Assembly (NCBI RefSeq): GCF_021533215.1
Contig: NZ_JAJNKA010000020.1
Location: forward strand, 30,140 to 94,139
Direction: 5' to 3'
From: Portibacter lacus
GTDB taxonomy: Bacteria; Bacteroidota; Bacteroidia; Chitinophagales; Saprospiraceae
Length of the DNA: 64,000 nt
The notes beneath the pieces were generated by a model that was not told where the DNA came from, searched no databases, and saw nothing but the letters and a program-made list of their open reading frames with translations. Numbering within the stretch: position 1 is the stretch's first letter; each line of letters begins with the position of its first letter. The position numbers and the translations under genes are program-made. Shown one piece after another: positions 8,094 through 16,581 of the stretch.

Positions 8094-9932
8094 TTATTCT
8101 ACGGTTACTGATTTAGCCAAGTTTCTTGGTTGATCTACATTACATCCTCTCATCACTGCAATATAGTAAGCTAATAATTGCAACGGTATAGAAGAAAGCA
8201 ATGGTGAAAAGACATCTTCTGTATGAGGGATTTCAATAGTAAAATCAGCAATCTTTTTAATTTCGGTGTCACCTTCAGATACAATTGCAATAACAATTCC
8301 TTTCCTTGCTTTCACCTCTTGAACATTTGAAAATATTTTTTCGTAAGCATTCTTGTTCGTGGCAATAACAATGACGGGCATGTACATATCTATCAATGCG
8401 ATGGGACCGTGTTTCATTTCTGCTGCAGGGTAGCCTTCAGCATGGATATAAGATATTTCCTTTAGTTTTAATGCTCCTTCGAGAGCTATTGGAAAATTAT
8501 ACCCACGTCCCAAATATAAAGCATTAGATGCACTTTTTATCTCTGAAGCGATACTTTTTATATTTTCTGCTTGAGATAATACACTTTTAACCTTCTGAGG
8601 TATAAGCTCAAACTCCGAAATCAGCTTCTGAAAATGCGACTTTGTTATCGTTCCTCGCTTATGCGCCAAGTCTAGTGCCATTAAAGTAAGTACAACCAAC
8701 TGGCTAGTAAATGCCTTCGTAGAAGCAACTCCTATTTCTGGTCCTGCATGAATGTATGAACCACAATCTGTAAACCTAGCGATCGAAGAACCTACATTGT
8801 TTACGATTCCATAGATTAAAGCTCCTTTTTCCTTTGCCAATTCTAGCGCAGACAAGGTATCAGCAGTTTCACCTGACTGTGAAAGTGCAATAACCACATC
8901 TTTAGGCCCTATAATTGGATTTCTATATCTAAATTCTGATGCGTATTCAACCTCTACTGGTATTCTTGCTAATTCTTCAAAAATGTATTCAGCAATCATC
9001 CCTGCATGCCATGATGTTCCGCAAGCAACTATAATGAACCTTTCTGCATTGGCAATACGGTTATAATGGTCTTGCATTCCACCCACAGTAACCCAACCTT
9101 CTGCTGCATTTATTCTTCCACGCATGGCTTCATAAATGGACTCATCTTGTTGGAATATTTCTTTCAACATAAAGTGATCATATCCACTTTTCTCAATTTC
9201 CTCTAACTTCAGATCAACTTTTTCTATGGTATAATCTACCATTTCATTCTCTAATGATTTGATCTGAACTTCCTTACCACGTTGGATGGTAACTATTTCA
9301 TCATCATCGAGATATATAATCTTATTGGTGTATTTAATAATCGGTGTGGCATCCGAAGCAATGAAAAATTCATCTTCACCGACACCTACTACAAGTGGGC
9401 TTGACTTTCTTGCTCCCACAATGATATCTGGTTGCTCTTTATCTATTACGGCAATTGCGAAAGCACCAACCACTTTTTTTAGAGCAAATCGAATCGCAGT
9501 TTCAAGATCTAAATTTTGCGTTTCTTGAATCTCTTCTATAAGATGAACGAGTACTTCTGTATCAGTTTCACTTTTGAATTCATGTCCTTGTGATACGAGA
9601 TACTCTTTAAGTGTTGAGTAATTTTCTATAATACCATTATGAACAAGAGCTAATCTATTATTGCCTGAATGGTGTGGATGAGCATTCAGGTCATCAGGTT
9701 TCCCGTGAGTTGCCCATCGAGTATGCCCTATTCCTAATTGTGCTTCTGAATTAAGGGCATCTTCGAATTTTTCTAATTCACTTACCTTCCCTTTCTTTTT
9801 AAATGTGTGTAGCTCTTCATCCAATAATGAAATTCCAGAACTATCATATCCTCTATATTCTAATCTTTTTAGACCTTCTAGAAGAATTGGGAATGCCTTT
9901 TGCTTTCCCAGGTATCCTACGATTCCGCACAT
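8094..9932 (-). CDS. glmS: Glutamine--fructose-6-phosphate aminotransferase (isomerizing)
   Basis: GlmS makes glucosamine 6-phosphate from fructose 6-phosphate and glutamine, the entry to amino-sugar and peptidoglycan synthesis. The 612-residue length is standard. The N-terminal Ntn-type glutaminase domain begins MCGIVGYLG with the nucleophile Cys2, and contains GHTRWATHG and the HNGIIENY loop. Two SIS sugar-isomerase domains follow, with ACGTSWHA, ALSQSGETADT and the C-terminal QPRNLAKSVTVE signature. No glmS ribozyme is expected in this phylum, and the 9-bp gap to the upstream gene leaves no room for one. It is cotranscribed with DUF4270, DUF4290 and murA genes. Confidence 0.96.
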   Translation of the reverse strand: MCGIVGYLGKQKAFPILLEGLKRLEYRGYDSSGISLLDEELHTFKKKGKVSELEKFEDALNSEAQLGIGHTRWATHGKPDDLNAHPHHSGNNRLALVHNGIIENYSTLKEYLVSQGHEFKSETDTEVLVHLIEEIQETQNLDLETAIRFALKKVVGAFAIAVIDKEQPDIIVGARKSSPLVVGVGEDEFFIASDATPIIKYTNKIIYLDDDEIVTIQRGKEVQIKSLENEMVDYTIEKVDLKLEEIEKSGYDHFMLKEIFQQDESIYEAMRGRINAAEGWVTVGGMQDHYNRIANAERFIIVACGTSWHAGMIAEYIFEELARIPVEVEYASEFRYRNPIIGPKDVVIALSQSGETADTLSALELAKEKGALIYGIVNNVGSSIARFTDCGSYIHAGPEIGVASTKAFTSQLVVLTLMALDLAHKRGTITKSHFQKLISEFELIPQKVKSVLSQAENIKSIASEIKSASNALYLGRGYNFPIALEGALKLKEISYIHAEGYPAAEMKHGPIALIDMYMPVIVIATNKNAYEKIFSNVQEVKARKGIVIAIVSEGDTEIKKIADFTIEIPHTEDVFSPLLSSIPLQLLAYYIAVMRGCNVDQPRNLAKSVTVE

Positions 9933-9941
9933 CGGTTACAT

Positions 9942-11288
9942 CTATTTTGAATAATTTAATTTAAACTTCATGGGATATGTTGGATGTCCAGGACCATAGA
10001 TGATACTACGGTTAGGAACAATTGAATTATTTCTTGTTACGATTCTTAGCTTAGAATCTGGATCATCATCATTAAACATACTGATCGTATGAATAGACAT
10101 GATGGCCGAATATTTCTTTATGGTCATGCCATCTACAGTTGTATTTTGTAGCAATCCATTAAAGATATTAACAACACCTGTTTCAGAAGCGGCTATGACA
10201 TCACTAATCACAACTGTTTCTCCATCATCATTGTAGCGCTCCAGATAGATCGCTTCTGCAGGAGAATAATCACTAGAAATATCATCCTCTAAGACATAAA
10301 ACTCTAGCTCCGCTTTATTGACTAGATATTCATCAAAGTCATTAGAAGCTAATACTGGAATGTCAATTTCTACCTCAGCCCCTGTCAAACCTTGCAGATA
10401 TAACAATTCTTTACCTTTTTCTTCGTCATTAAAGAATGGTGCTACAACACTGCCAGAATAGTCTTTTTCAAAATAAGAATGACGTGCATTTCCTACAATG
10501 ATTGTATAAGTCAACTGTAAAGTATCCTTTGTATAATAAATGGTAATGTAGTTGTAAGGATTTTCTTGGTTAGTAGAAAAGTCTAATCCAAAAGTAGCGC
10601 TCGTTTCAGGAGTACTTGAAATCTTAAGTCCAGGTGCATAGGCATTAAAGTTATCAAATGAACTAACTAAAGTCGTGTCATCTATCATCGCCTGTGCCCA
10701 TGAATCATCTAGTGTTATTCGTAACTGTTGAGCATAAGCAGAAACAGATGTATCTCCTGGTTCTGTAATGAATAAACTGTCGTTAAAATTAGGAACAATA
10801 GACTTGCTTCCAATTAGACTCCCTGCGCTGGGTCTGAATGAAGAGTACATAGTATCCGCTCCGAAAATGTCTTCTTCTAGAACGTTTACACTGATTTCTT
10901 GACGTGTCAAGGTATCACCGTAAAATCCATCGTGCTTGTAAGATAAAATAAGGACAGCGGAATCAAGCGTAACTTTTTGGCCATCATCATACTGGAAAAT
11001 AGGAGCAGTACTTGCTCTATTAAGAGAAACATATCCCTCTCCTATTGTTTTACCAAAAACAGGATCATTTAATTCACCTATTGTTAATGTCGAAATAGAA
11101 GAAGTTCCATCATATGTTATGATGGAATCACCCATAATAGTTTTTCCAGTTATCTCAAAGTCATCCTCATAAAGCAAGTTTATACTGCCAGGTACGAATA
11201 ATTCGGAACCAACTAAACTAGTTTTATTACAAGAAAACGTAAATACCAAAGCCAACATCGCGGCTAACGAATACAAAAGTACTTTCAT
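9942..11288 (-). CDS. DUF4270 family lipoprotein
   Basis: This 448-residue protein starts with a lipoprotein signal (LVFTFSCNK, acylated Cys at about residue 20), so it should be anchored to a membrane facing the periplasm or surface. The body fits the DUF4270 family of Bacteroidota: beta-rich, with segments such as VGSELFVPGSINL near the start. Members are commonly found between a short GT5 protein and glmS, exactly as here (26 bp and 9 bp gaps). The function is unknown; the conserved neighbourhood suggests a role in envelope or glycan handling, which is inference. Confidence 0.75.
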   Translation of the reverse strand: MKVLLYSLAAMLALVFTFSCNKTSLVGSELFVPGSINLLYEDDFEITGKTIMGDSIITYDGTSSISTLTIGELNDPVFGKTIGEGYVSLNRASTAPIFQYDDGQKVTLDSAVLILSYKHDGFYGDTLTRQEISVNVLEEDIFGADTMYSSFRPSAGSLIGSKSIVPNFNDSLFITEPGDTSVSAYAQQLRITLDDSWAQAMIDDTTLVSSFDNFNAYAPGLKISSTPETSATFGLDFSTNQENPYNYITIYYTKDTLQLTYTIIVGNARHSYFEKDYSGSVVAPFFNDEEKGKELLYLQGLTGAEVEIDIPVLASNDFDEYLVNKAELEFYVLEDDISSDYSPAEAIYLERYNDDGETVVISDVIAASETGVVNIFNGLLQNTTVDGMTIKKYSAIMSIHTISMFNDDDPDSKLRIVTRNNSIVPNRSIIYGPGHPTYPMKFKLNYSK

Positions 11289-11314
11289 ACAGAATTGAAA
11301 CTTATTACTTTGTT

Positions 11315-12142
11315 TTACTCATCAGATTCTTCATCATCCTCAAGCAAACTTTTATAAAAATCAAGATAAGCAAGAGGAGCTTCATCGTAAGGGACAAAGT
11401 CTAATTTTGTTTTTCCTGAATTTTCTATCAGTTCATTAACGGAATCATCGATCGTTTCGCTCCCTACAAAGATTATATCTGAGTTTTTAATCGCTCCTTT
11501 GTGTAGATTGATACCATTTTCATCTGAAAATGATTTTAAATCATCCTTTTCCAGATTGTTAATCATGGCTTTATCTAAGAACTGCTCAGTAAACGTATGA
11601 CCTAATGAATTATTATATAAAGAATAAATCATTTGTGCATTTTGGAATATTGGCTCATCCTTATATACGGTCTTGAAGTATAAAGGAACAAGCGTAGTCA
11701 TCCAACCGTGGCAATGAATGATATCCGGAGCCCAACCAAATTTCTTGACTGTTTCCATAACACCCTTACAGAAAAAGATCATTCTTTCTGCATTATCCTC
11801 GAATGGCTTACCATCTGCATCTTCGAAAACAAATTTCCTTTTAAAGAATTCTTCATTATCTAAAAAGTAAACTTGCATTCTTGCTCCTGGAAGAGAAGCT
11901 ACCTTAATTATTAATGGGAAATCATCGTCATCTACGATTATATTCATTCCCGATAATCTAACAACTTCATGAAGACGATGCCTGCGCTCATTGATAGAAC
12001 CGAACTTAGGCATTAAAACCCTAATTTCAAATCCTTTTTCCTGTGTATGTTGAGGAAGTTTCCTTACTAATTTAGAAATATCATTGGCGAGCGTATAAGG
12101 CTCCATCTCCTGAGTTACAAAAAGAATTCTCTTCTTACTCAT
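11315..12142 (-). CDS. Short GT5 (glycogen/starch synthase catalytic) domain protein
   Basis: This 275-residue protein resembles only the N-terminal half of GlgA: KKRILFVTQEMEPYTLAND, then APDIIHCHGWMTTLVPLYF, which matches the HxHDW-like region of starch synthases. It lacks the C-terminal GT-B lobe, and the KxGGL ADP-glucose-binding motif expected near residue 15 is replaced by YTLAND. Short versions like this are common in Bacteroidota and are usually annotated as glycogen synthase, but making glycogen with this protein alone seems unlikely. The C-terminus is acidic (DDEESDE). It is first in the operon leading to murA, 41 bp downstream of a TATCTTTG promoter box. Confidence 0.7.
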   Translation of the reverse strand: MSKKRILFVTQEMEPYTLANDISKLVRKLPQHTQEKGFEIRVLMPKFGSINERRHRLHEVVRLSGMNIIVDDDDFPLIIKVASLPGARMQVYFLDNEEFFKRKFVFEDADGKPFEDNAERMIFFCKGVMETVKKFGWAPDIIHCHGWMTTLVPLYFKTVYKDEPIFQNAQMIYSLYNNSLGHTFTEQFLDKAMINNLEKDDLKSFSDENGINLHKGAIKNSDIIFVGSETIDDSVNELIENSGKTKLDFVPYDEAPLAYLDFYKSLLEDDEESDE

Positions 12143-12182
12143 ACCTTTCTTTACTTTTTTACAAGAGATTAAAAATAGCGTG

Positions 12183-12190
12183 CAAAGATA
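12183..12190 (-). promoter_or_regulatory. Putative -7 box of the GT5-DUF4270-glmS-DUF4290-murA operon
   Basis: On the minus strand this reads TATCTTTG, a match to TAnnTTTG, 40 nt upstream of the first ATG. No convincing -33 TTTG is present, so this is a candidate only. Confidence 0.4.
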
Positions 12191-12304
12191 GCAAAATTAA
12201 TCGAAACTTTGTTCAGACATGGTTTTATAAAATTTTGTAGGTCAATTTTTTAGCAGGGGGTGCAACTTTGATTTGAGTAGAATTAGATGCTTTAGTCTTT
12301 GGTT

Positions 12305-12460
12305 GTGAGTTCAGAGTCTATAAGTCTATAAGTCTAGAGTCCGGAGTCTTGAGTTCATAAGTCCTGAGTCCAGAGTCATGAGTCTATCGTCTATATTCCA
12401 TAAGTTAAGATTAGTGAGCTAAAAGACTTACGATTCAAGACTCAAGACTTACGACTAAAA
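12305..12460. repeat. Degenerate AGTC/GACT repeat tract with inverted arms
   Basis: The intergenic stretch has at least nine AGTC units spaced by 3 to 11 nt on the left (12313-12390; for example GAGTCTATAAGTC and GAGTCCGGAGTC) and four GACT units on the right (12424-12455). The right arm reversed reads AAGTCTTGAGTCTTGAATC, close to left-arm AGTCTTGAGTTCATAAGTC, so a long imperfect hairpin is possible. It sits between two minus-strand genes and could act in termination or be a simple-sequence relic. Confidence 0.6.
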
Positions 12461-12471
12461 GAATAAAACCA

Positions 12472-13851
12472 TCACCCTGAAACAGCCTGCATCAGCATCG
12501 CACAAATAATCGCTCCATAGGTTCCCATCGCATATCCGAGAACAGCCATCAACACACCTACCGGCGCTAAAGCTGGATCGAATGCAGAAGCAACGATCGG
12601 CGCACTTGCCGCTCCTCCGACATTGGCCTGACTTCCTACCGCAATAAAGAAATAAGGTGCTTTGATTAGTTTTCCAACAATGAATAAGATGAGCACATGG
12701 ACCATCATCCAGATGATTCCGATTAGAAATAATCCCAGATTATCGAATATCTCTCCCACATTCATTTTCATCCCGATGGTCGCAACCAGTAAGTAAATAA
12801 AAATGGTTCCCCACCGACTTGCACCTACACCTTCCAGTTTCCTAGCCTTGGTAAAGGAAAGCAATACACCAACAGTGGTCGCTATCACGATCAACCAGAA
12901 AAACGAACTCATCAATGAATTCAACCTCATTGCCTCTAATCGCTCTTTAAAACCTTCCATAAACGGAGTGATAACATCTTTTCCCCAATGCGAAATCGCC
13001 ACTGCACCAAATGCTACAGCTAACAAGATAAATACATCGTTCGTCGTCGGTACTTTTTCTATACTCGCTCGATACTTAGATACCCGCTCTTTCAGCTCAT
13101 GAATTGCTGAGTTGTCAGCCTTAAGCCATCTATCTATCTTATCTGAAAAATTGATCCCGAATAAAAGCACACCCATCCATATATTCGCAACCAAAACATC
13201 AACGACAATCATGCTTCCGAACAAATTATCTGAAACTTCATAAATCTCCTTCATTGCTGCTTGATTCGCTCCTCCGCCGATCCAACTTCCAGCAATCGTC
13301 GAAAGCCCTCGCCAAACTTCTCCTGGTGTAGATTCAATCACTCCCGGCGCGATATAGGAAACGAACAATAAGGCAATCGGCCCACCGATTATAATTCCTA
13401 ATGTTGCCGCAAAAAACATGATTAATGCTTTAGGCCCAAGTTTTACAATGCCTTTAAAATCAATTCCCACACACAACAATACCAAACTCGCAGGCAATAG
13501 ATATCGACTGGTAACAAAATAAAGAGAGGAATGGCCTTGGTGTGATGTGTATTCTGCCTTTGGAACTCCTGCTTCACTCAGAAAAGTGGTGATCTGATCG
13601 AAACTCATCCCTTTTGGAATCACTAAATTATATTGGCTTGCAACTTCTAAAATAGAATCTGTGTACCAATGTGGAGCTATTAATCCTAGTGGCCAATTTA
13701 ATAAGGCTGGAACAAAATAACACATCAAAACTGTGGGAAGAAATGTATAAAACCGCTTCCATCCAGCTAAACTTGAAGTATGAAAAATCAAGGCCAATAT
13801 AACTAGCAAAATCCCTAATACCACTGCGTCATTTGTAAATACTGGCTCCAT
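12472..13851 (-). CDS. DUF819 family membrane protein
   Basis: This 459-residue protein (start MEPVFTNDAVVLG at 13851; the frame is open 45 bp further but without conserved residues) has about eleven hydrophobic segments and matches the DUF819 family, related to YjcL and thought to be transporters. Glycine-rich stretches IAGSWIGGGANQAAM and GSQANVGGAASAPIV, one in each half, suggest two inverted repeats as in many secondary carriers. The substrate is unknown. It is flanked by the AGTC repeat tract on its 3' side and is probably transcribed alone. Confidence 0.75.
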   Translation of the reverse strand: MEPVFTNDAVVLGILLVILALIFHTSSLAGWKRFYTFLPTVLMCYFVPALLNWPLGLIAPHWYTDSILEVASQYNLVIPKGMSFDQITTFLSEAGVPKAEYTSHQGHSSLYFVTSRYLLPASLVLLCVGIDFKGIVKLGPKALIMFFAATLGIIIGGPIALLFVSYIAPGVIESTPGEVWRGLSTIAGSWIGGGANQAAMKEIYEVSDNLFGSMIVVDVLVANIWMGVLLFGINFSDKIDRWLKADNSAIHELKERVSKYRASIEKVPTTNDVFILLAVAFGAVAISHWGKDVITPFMEGFKERLEAMRLNSLMSSFFWLIVIATTVGVLLSFTKARKLEGVGASRWGTIFIYLLVATIGMKMNVGEIFDNLGLFLIGIIWMMVHVLILFIVGKLIKAPYFFIAVGSQANVGGAASAPIVASAFDPALAPVGVLMAVLGYAMGTYGAIICAMLMQAVSG

Positions 13852-13936
13852 AATCTTAATTTTATAGCTTCGAATATAGTAAAAATGAGTTAGCAAAATG
13901 AACTAAAATCAGCTCTGAATCTGTTATATTGTAACT

Positions 13937-14323
13937 ATGCTTGATAAATTCAACAAATATAGAAAAGCCTTCAATAAAGATACACTCATGGAAAAGCTTC
14001 CTGAGTACATCAAGAAGATAGGTCTAAAAACAGTTTATACGGTTTTGCTTTTGTATAATGCGTATAAAAGAACGGAAACGCCAGCTTGGGCTAAAAATAT
14101 TATTCTAGGTACTATTGGATATTTGATTAGCCCTATAGATGGTCTGCCAGACGTAACACCTTTTTTAGGATTTACGGATGATATCGGTGTATTAAGTTTT
14201 GGACTTGTCACAATTGCAGGTTACATCAATGAAGATATTAAAAAGTCCTCTAAAGAACAGTTGAACAAATGGTTCGGAGCTTTTGATGATGAGAATCTTT
14301 CAGAAATAGATGCTAAGCTTTAA
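13937..14323 (+). CDS. DUF1232 (YkvA-like) membrane protein
   Basis: This 128-residue protein has the DUF1232 core: WAKNIILGTIGYLISPIDGLPD followed by a second hydrophobic segment with DDIGVLSFGLVTIAGYI. The SPIDxxPD motif is the family signature. Function is unknown. Its last 11 bp overlap the end of the convergent downstream gene. Confidence 0.75.
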   Translation: MLDKFNKYRKAFNKDTLMEKLPEYIKKIGLKTVYTVLLLYNAYKRTETPAWAKNIILGTIGYLISPIDGLPDVTPFLGFTDDIGVLSFGLVTIAGYINEDIKKSSKEQLNKWFGAFDDENLSEIDAKL

Positions 14324-14927
14324 CAAGCCGTTCTTTCATTTCTGTTAGTTGGTCAATATCTTTTTTAAAGTAAATCATCCAGAATATACTTCCGAGTAAT
14401 ATTGATAATCCTATGTTAATTAAGGGTAGATTCCCAAAGATCAATTCACTTATTGACATAAAAATTAGTGGTGTAAGTACAACAGTCATTGCCATAATCA
14501 ATTGGAACCTTCGAATTTTCAATTCTATGATTGCCGTAGTACCCATTTTCATTCTAGCTAATTCAACTTCGTTTAATAAGGTTGAATCATTTCGATCTTG
14601 AACAATTTCATTGACCCTTTTAATATCCCGATCGATAGATATTTTACTGATAATGTAGAATATAGCCAAAACGATAATTCCAAGTAATCCAACCCAAAGA
14701 CCCTCCAATATAAGGTGCGCAATAAAAATTAAGCCTCCAATGATGGCGTAACCTTTTAAAAGATTTTGAAAAATAGAGGCGTCCTCTAGACTCTTTAACT
14801 CTTCTCGGATCGTGTTGTTTTCTTCCGCAGCGTACCTGAGCGACTCATCCACTTCCACAGATTTTTTAGTTGCGGCTAGTTTTGCGGCAAAATCGTGGTA
14901 TTGTCCTTGATGGTCAGGATTGCTCAT
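14313..14927 (-). CDS. Hypothetical membrane protein with four predicted segments
   Basis: I do not recognise the family. The 204-residue protein has a hydrophilic, helical N-terminus (about 1-58), two membrane segments (about 60-98), a charged middle (SIDRDIKRVNEIVQDRND and following, to about 140), two more segments (about 142-188) and a basic/acidic tail. The gene is transcribed towards the DUF1232 gene and the two overlap by 11 bp at their 3' ends. Confidence 0.55.
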   Translation of the reverse strand: MSNPDHQGQYHDFAAKLAATKKSVEVDESLRYAAEENNTIREELKSLEDASIFQNLLKGYAIIGGLIFIAHLILEGLWVGLLGIIVLAIFYIISKISIDRDIKRVNEIVQDRNDSTLLNEVELARMKMGTTAIIELKIRRFQLIMAMTVVLTPLIFMSISELIFGNLPLINIGLSILLGSIFWMIYFKKDIDQLTEMKERLVKA

Positions 14928-15097
14928 TATAAGTAGTAGTTACAATAGTAAATTTAGAAAAATATTATGAGCGAAGCTTGATAATTGTTTGAAAATTCAG
15001 AATTCCAAAGAAAACTACTAGATGAAGTTACCAGAGCTGAAAGTTATGCATTCGTTATTCCATCTCTAGCGCAATAGCACACATTTTTCCTTTCGCA

Positions 15098-15123
15098 CCG
15101 AGATGCTCTTAAATGAATCTCGG
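15098..15123. other. Short perfect hairpin in the 286-bp gap before the aminotransferase
   Basis: CCGAGAT and ATCTCGG form a 7-bp stem with a 12-nt loop, directly left of a dispersed repeat copy. The rest of the gap (14928-15097) shows no reading frame or RNA gene that I can support. Confidence 0.4.
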
Positions 15124-15180
15124 AAGACCTTGCGTTTTCTTGCACTCACACATATCCTGACTTAAAAATGGCAGGTCGAA
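15124..15180. repeat. Dispersed intergenic repeat, copy A
   Basis: The 57-bp segment runs from AAGACCTT to GGCAGGTCGAA and resembles 63728-63785: shared blocks are AAGACCTT, TTTCT, TCAC.CATA, CTTAAAA and CAGGTCGAA. The ends GACCT and AGGTC are complementary, so each copy may fold. This copy ends 14 bp before the promoter box of the aminotransferase gene. Confidence 0.5.
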
Positions 15181-15194
15181 TAATTCCCTTTTTA

Positions 15195-15202
15195 TATATT
15201 TG
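15195..15202 (+). promoter_or_regulatory. Putative -7 box (TATATTTG) of the aminotransferase gene
   Basis: TATATTTG matches TAnnTTTG and ends 11 nt before the ATG at 15214, again predicting a leader of only a few bases. Confidence 0.4.
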
Positions 15203-15213
15203 CAATCAAAAAA

Positions 15214-16413
15214 ATGCCAAGCATTCGCCAACTCTTTCTTTCTCATGTAGCGAAGACCAATGAAATGCCACTCATGTTAGAGGTAGATCATGCGAAAGGA
15301 ATTTTCATCTACGATACGACTGGTAAGAAGTATTATGATATGAACTCTGGAATTTCCGTAAGTTCTTTAGGTCATTGCCACCCTGCCGTTGTGGATGCAG
15401 TTACTGAACAAGTTCAAAAACACATGCACACCATGGTCTATGGTGAACACATTCATTCACCCCAAGCAAAATATGCCGGATTGCTAACAGCACAATTAGC
15501 TGACGGACTCGACTGGGTATACTTTGTGATGACTGGAACAGAAACCGTAGAAGTAGCGATGAAAATGGTTCGAAAGTATACAGGCAGAACGGAGATTTTC
15601 TCTTGCGCTGGGGCTTACCACGGTAGTACTTATGGTGCGGAAGCGCTACGAAGTGATATTGAATTTACGATGAATTTTGCGCCTGGGGTACCTGGTGTTA
15701 GACATATAGGATTTAACAATGAAGCAGATCTTGAGAAAATAACCACGAAAACTGCTGCTGTAATTGTAGAGCCAGTCCAAGCGGAATCAGGAGTCATTCC
15801 TCCAGTTGATGACTACCTTATTAAGCTTAAAACGAGATGTGAGGAAGTTGGAGCGTTGTTGGTTCTTGATGAAATTCAGACTGGTTTTGGAAGGACAGGG
15901 CATTTGTTTGCCCACCAGAAATACAATGTCACACCTGATATTTTATTAGTTGCAAAATCGATGGGCGGAGGGATGCCGATCGGCGCATTGGTTTCATCGG
16001 AAGAAATATTTTCATCGATGATTAAGAAACCAGCTCTTGGTCACATCACAACTTTCGGAGGACATCCTGTTTCTTGTGCGGCTGCATATGCTACCTTATC
16101 GACGATTCTGGATGAAGATTTGCCTTCTAAGGTATTGGGAAAAGAAAAATTAATACTGGAACAGTTAAAGCATCCCATTATTCGAGAGGTAAGAAGTTCT
16201 GGAATGATGATGGCTGTAGAATTGACCAAAAGAAAATACCTAAAGCATGTCGTTGCAAAGTGTATGGAATTAGGGTTGATTGTAGATTGGTTTCTCTTTA
16301 ATGATCGATCTTTCAGAGTTGCTCCACCTTTAATCATTACAGACGAACAGATCGTGGAGGCTTGTAGTATACTAAGGAAGGCAATGGATTATGCGGAAGA
16401 GAAATATAATTGA
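15214..16413 (+). CDS. Class III PLP-dependent aminotransferase
   Basis: This 399-residue enzyme belongs to the acetylornithine/ornithine aminotransferase family (fold type I, PLP). Visible motifs are MNSGISVSSLGHCHP near the start, FVMTGTETVEVAMKMVRKYTG (PLP phosphate binding, with MTGTET in place of the more usual NSGTEA), LVLDEIQTGFGRTG (Asp contacting the pyridine nitrogen) and LLVAKSMGGGMPIGA, whose Lys should form the Schiff base. The exact amino donor is not clear from sequence; an arginine-pathway role is not supported by neighbours. The gene appears to be transcribed alone from a box ending 11 nt upstream. Confidence 0.85.
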   Translation: MPSIRQLFLSHVAKTNEMPLMLEVDHAKGIFIYDTTGKKYYDMNSGISVSSLGHCHPAVVDAVTEQVQKHMHTMVYGEHIHSPQAKYAGLLTAQLADGLDWVYFVMTGTETVEVAMKMVRKYTGRTEIFSCAGAYHGSTYGAEALRSDIEFTMNFAPGVPGVRHIGFNNEADLEKITTKTAAVIVEPVQAESGVIPPVDDYLIKLKTRCEEVGALLVLDEIQTGFGRTGHLFAHQKYNVTPDILLVAKSMGGGMPIGALVSSEEIFSSMIKKPALGHITTFGGHPVSCAAAYATLSTILDEDLPSKVLGKEKLILEQLKHPIIREVRSSGMMMAVELTKRKYLKHVVAKCMELGLIVDWFLFNDRSFRVAPPLIITDEQIVEACSILRKAMDYAEEKYN

Positions 16414-16581
16414 TCTTGATGCGTAATTCTAAAGCTGGTTTTTACTGCAGTTTTATTATTTTCAAAACACTTATGTGATATTGATGATAAGGAAATCAGT
16501 TTTTTACTTTACCTTTATACTCTCTGTATTTCAGTTGCAGTTGGAATCAGAATTTCTAAAATAATCATTAAAATTAGAATC

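Noticed and set aside
8094..9932. glmS ribozyme upstream of glmS
   Set aside because: Only 9 bp separate glmS from the gene before it, and the ribozyme is known mainly from Firmicutes.
11315..12142. Full glycogen synthase
   Set aside because: The protein has half the normal length, no C-terminal lobe and no KxGGL motif, so only a short GT5-domain protein is claimed.
12305..12460. CRISPR-like array of AGTC repeats
   Set aside because: The repeated unit is only about 4-7 bases, spacing is irregular, there are no equal-length spacers, and no cas genes are near.
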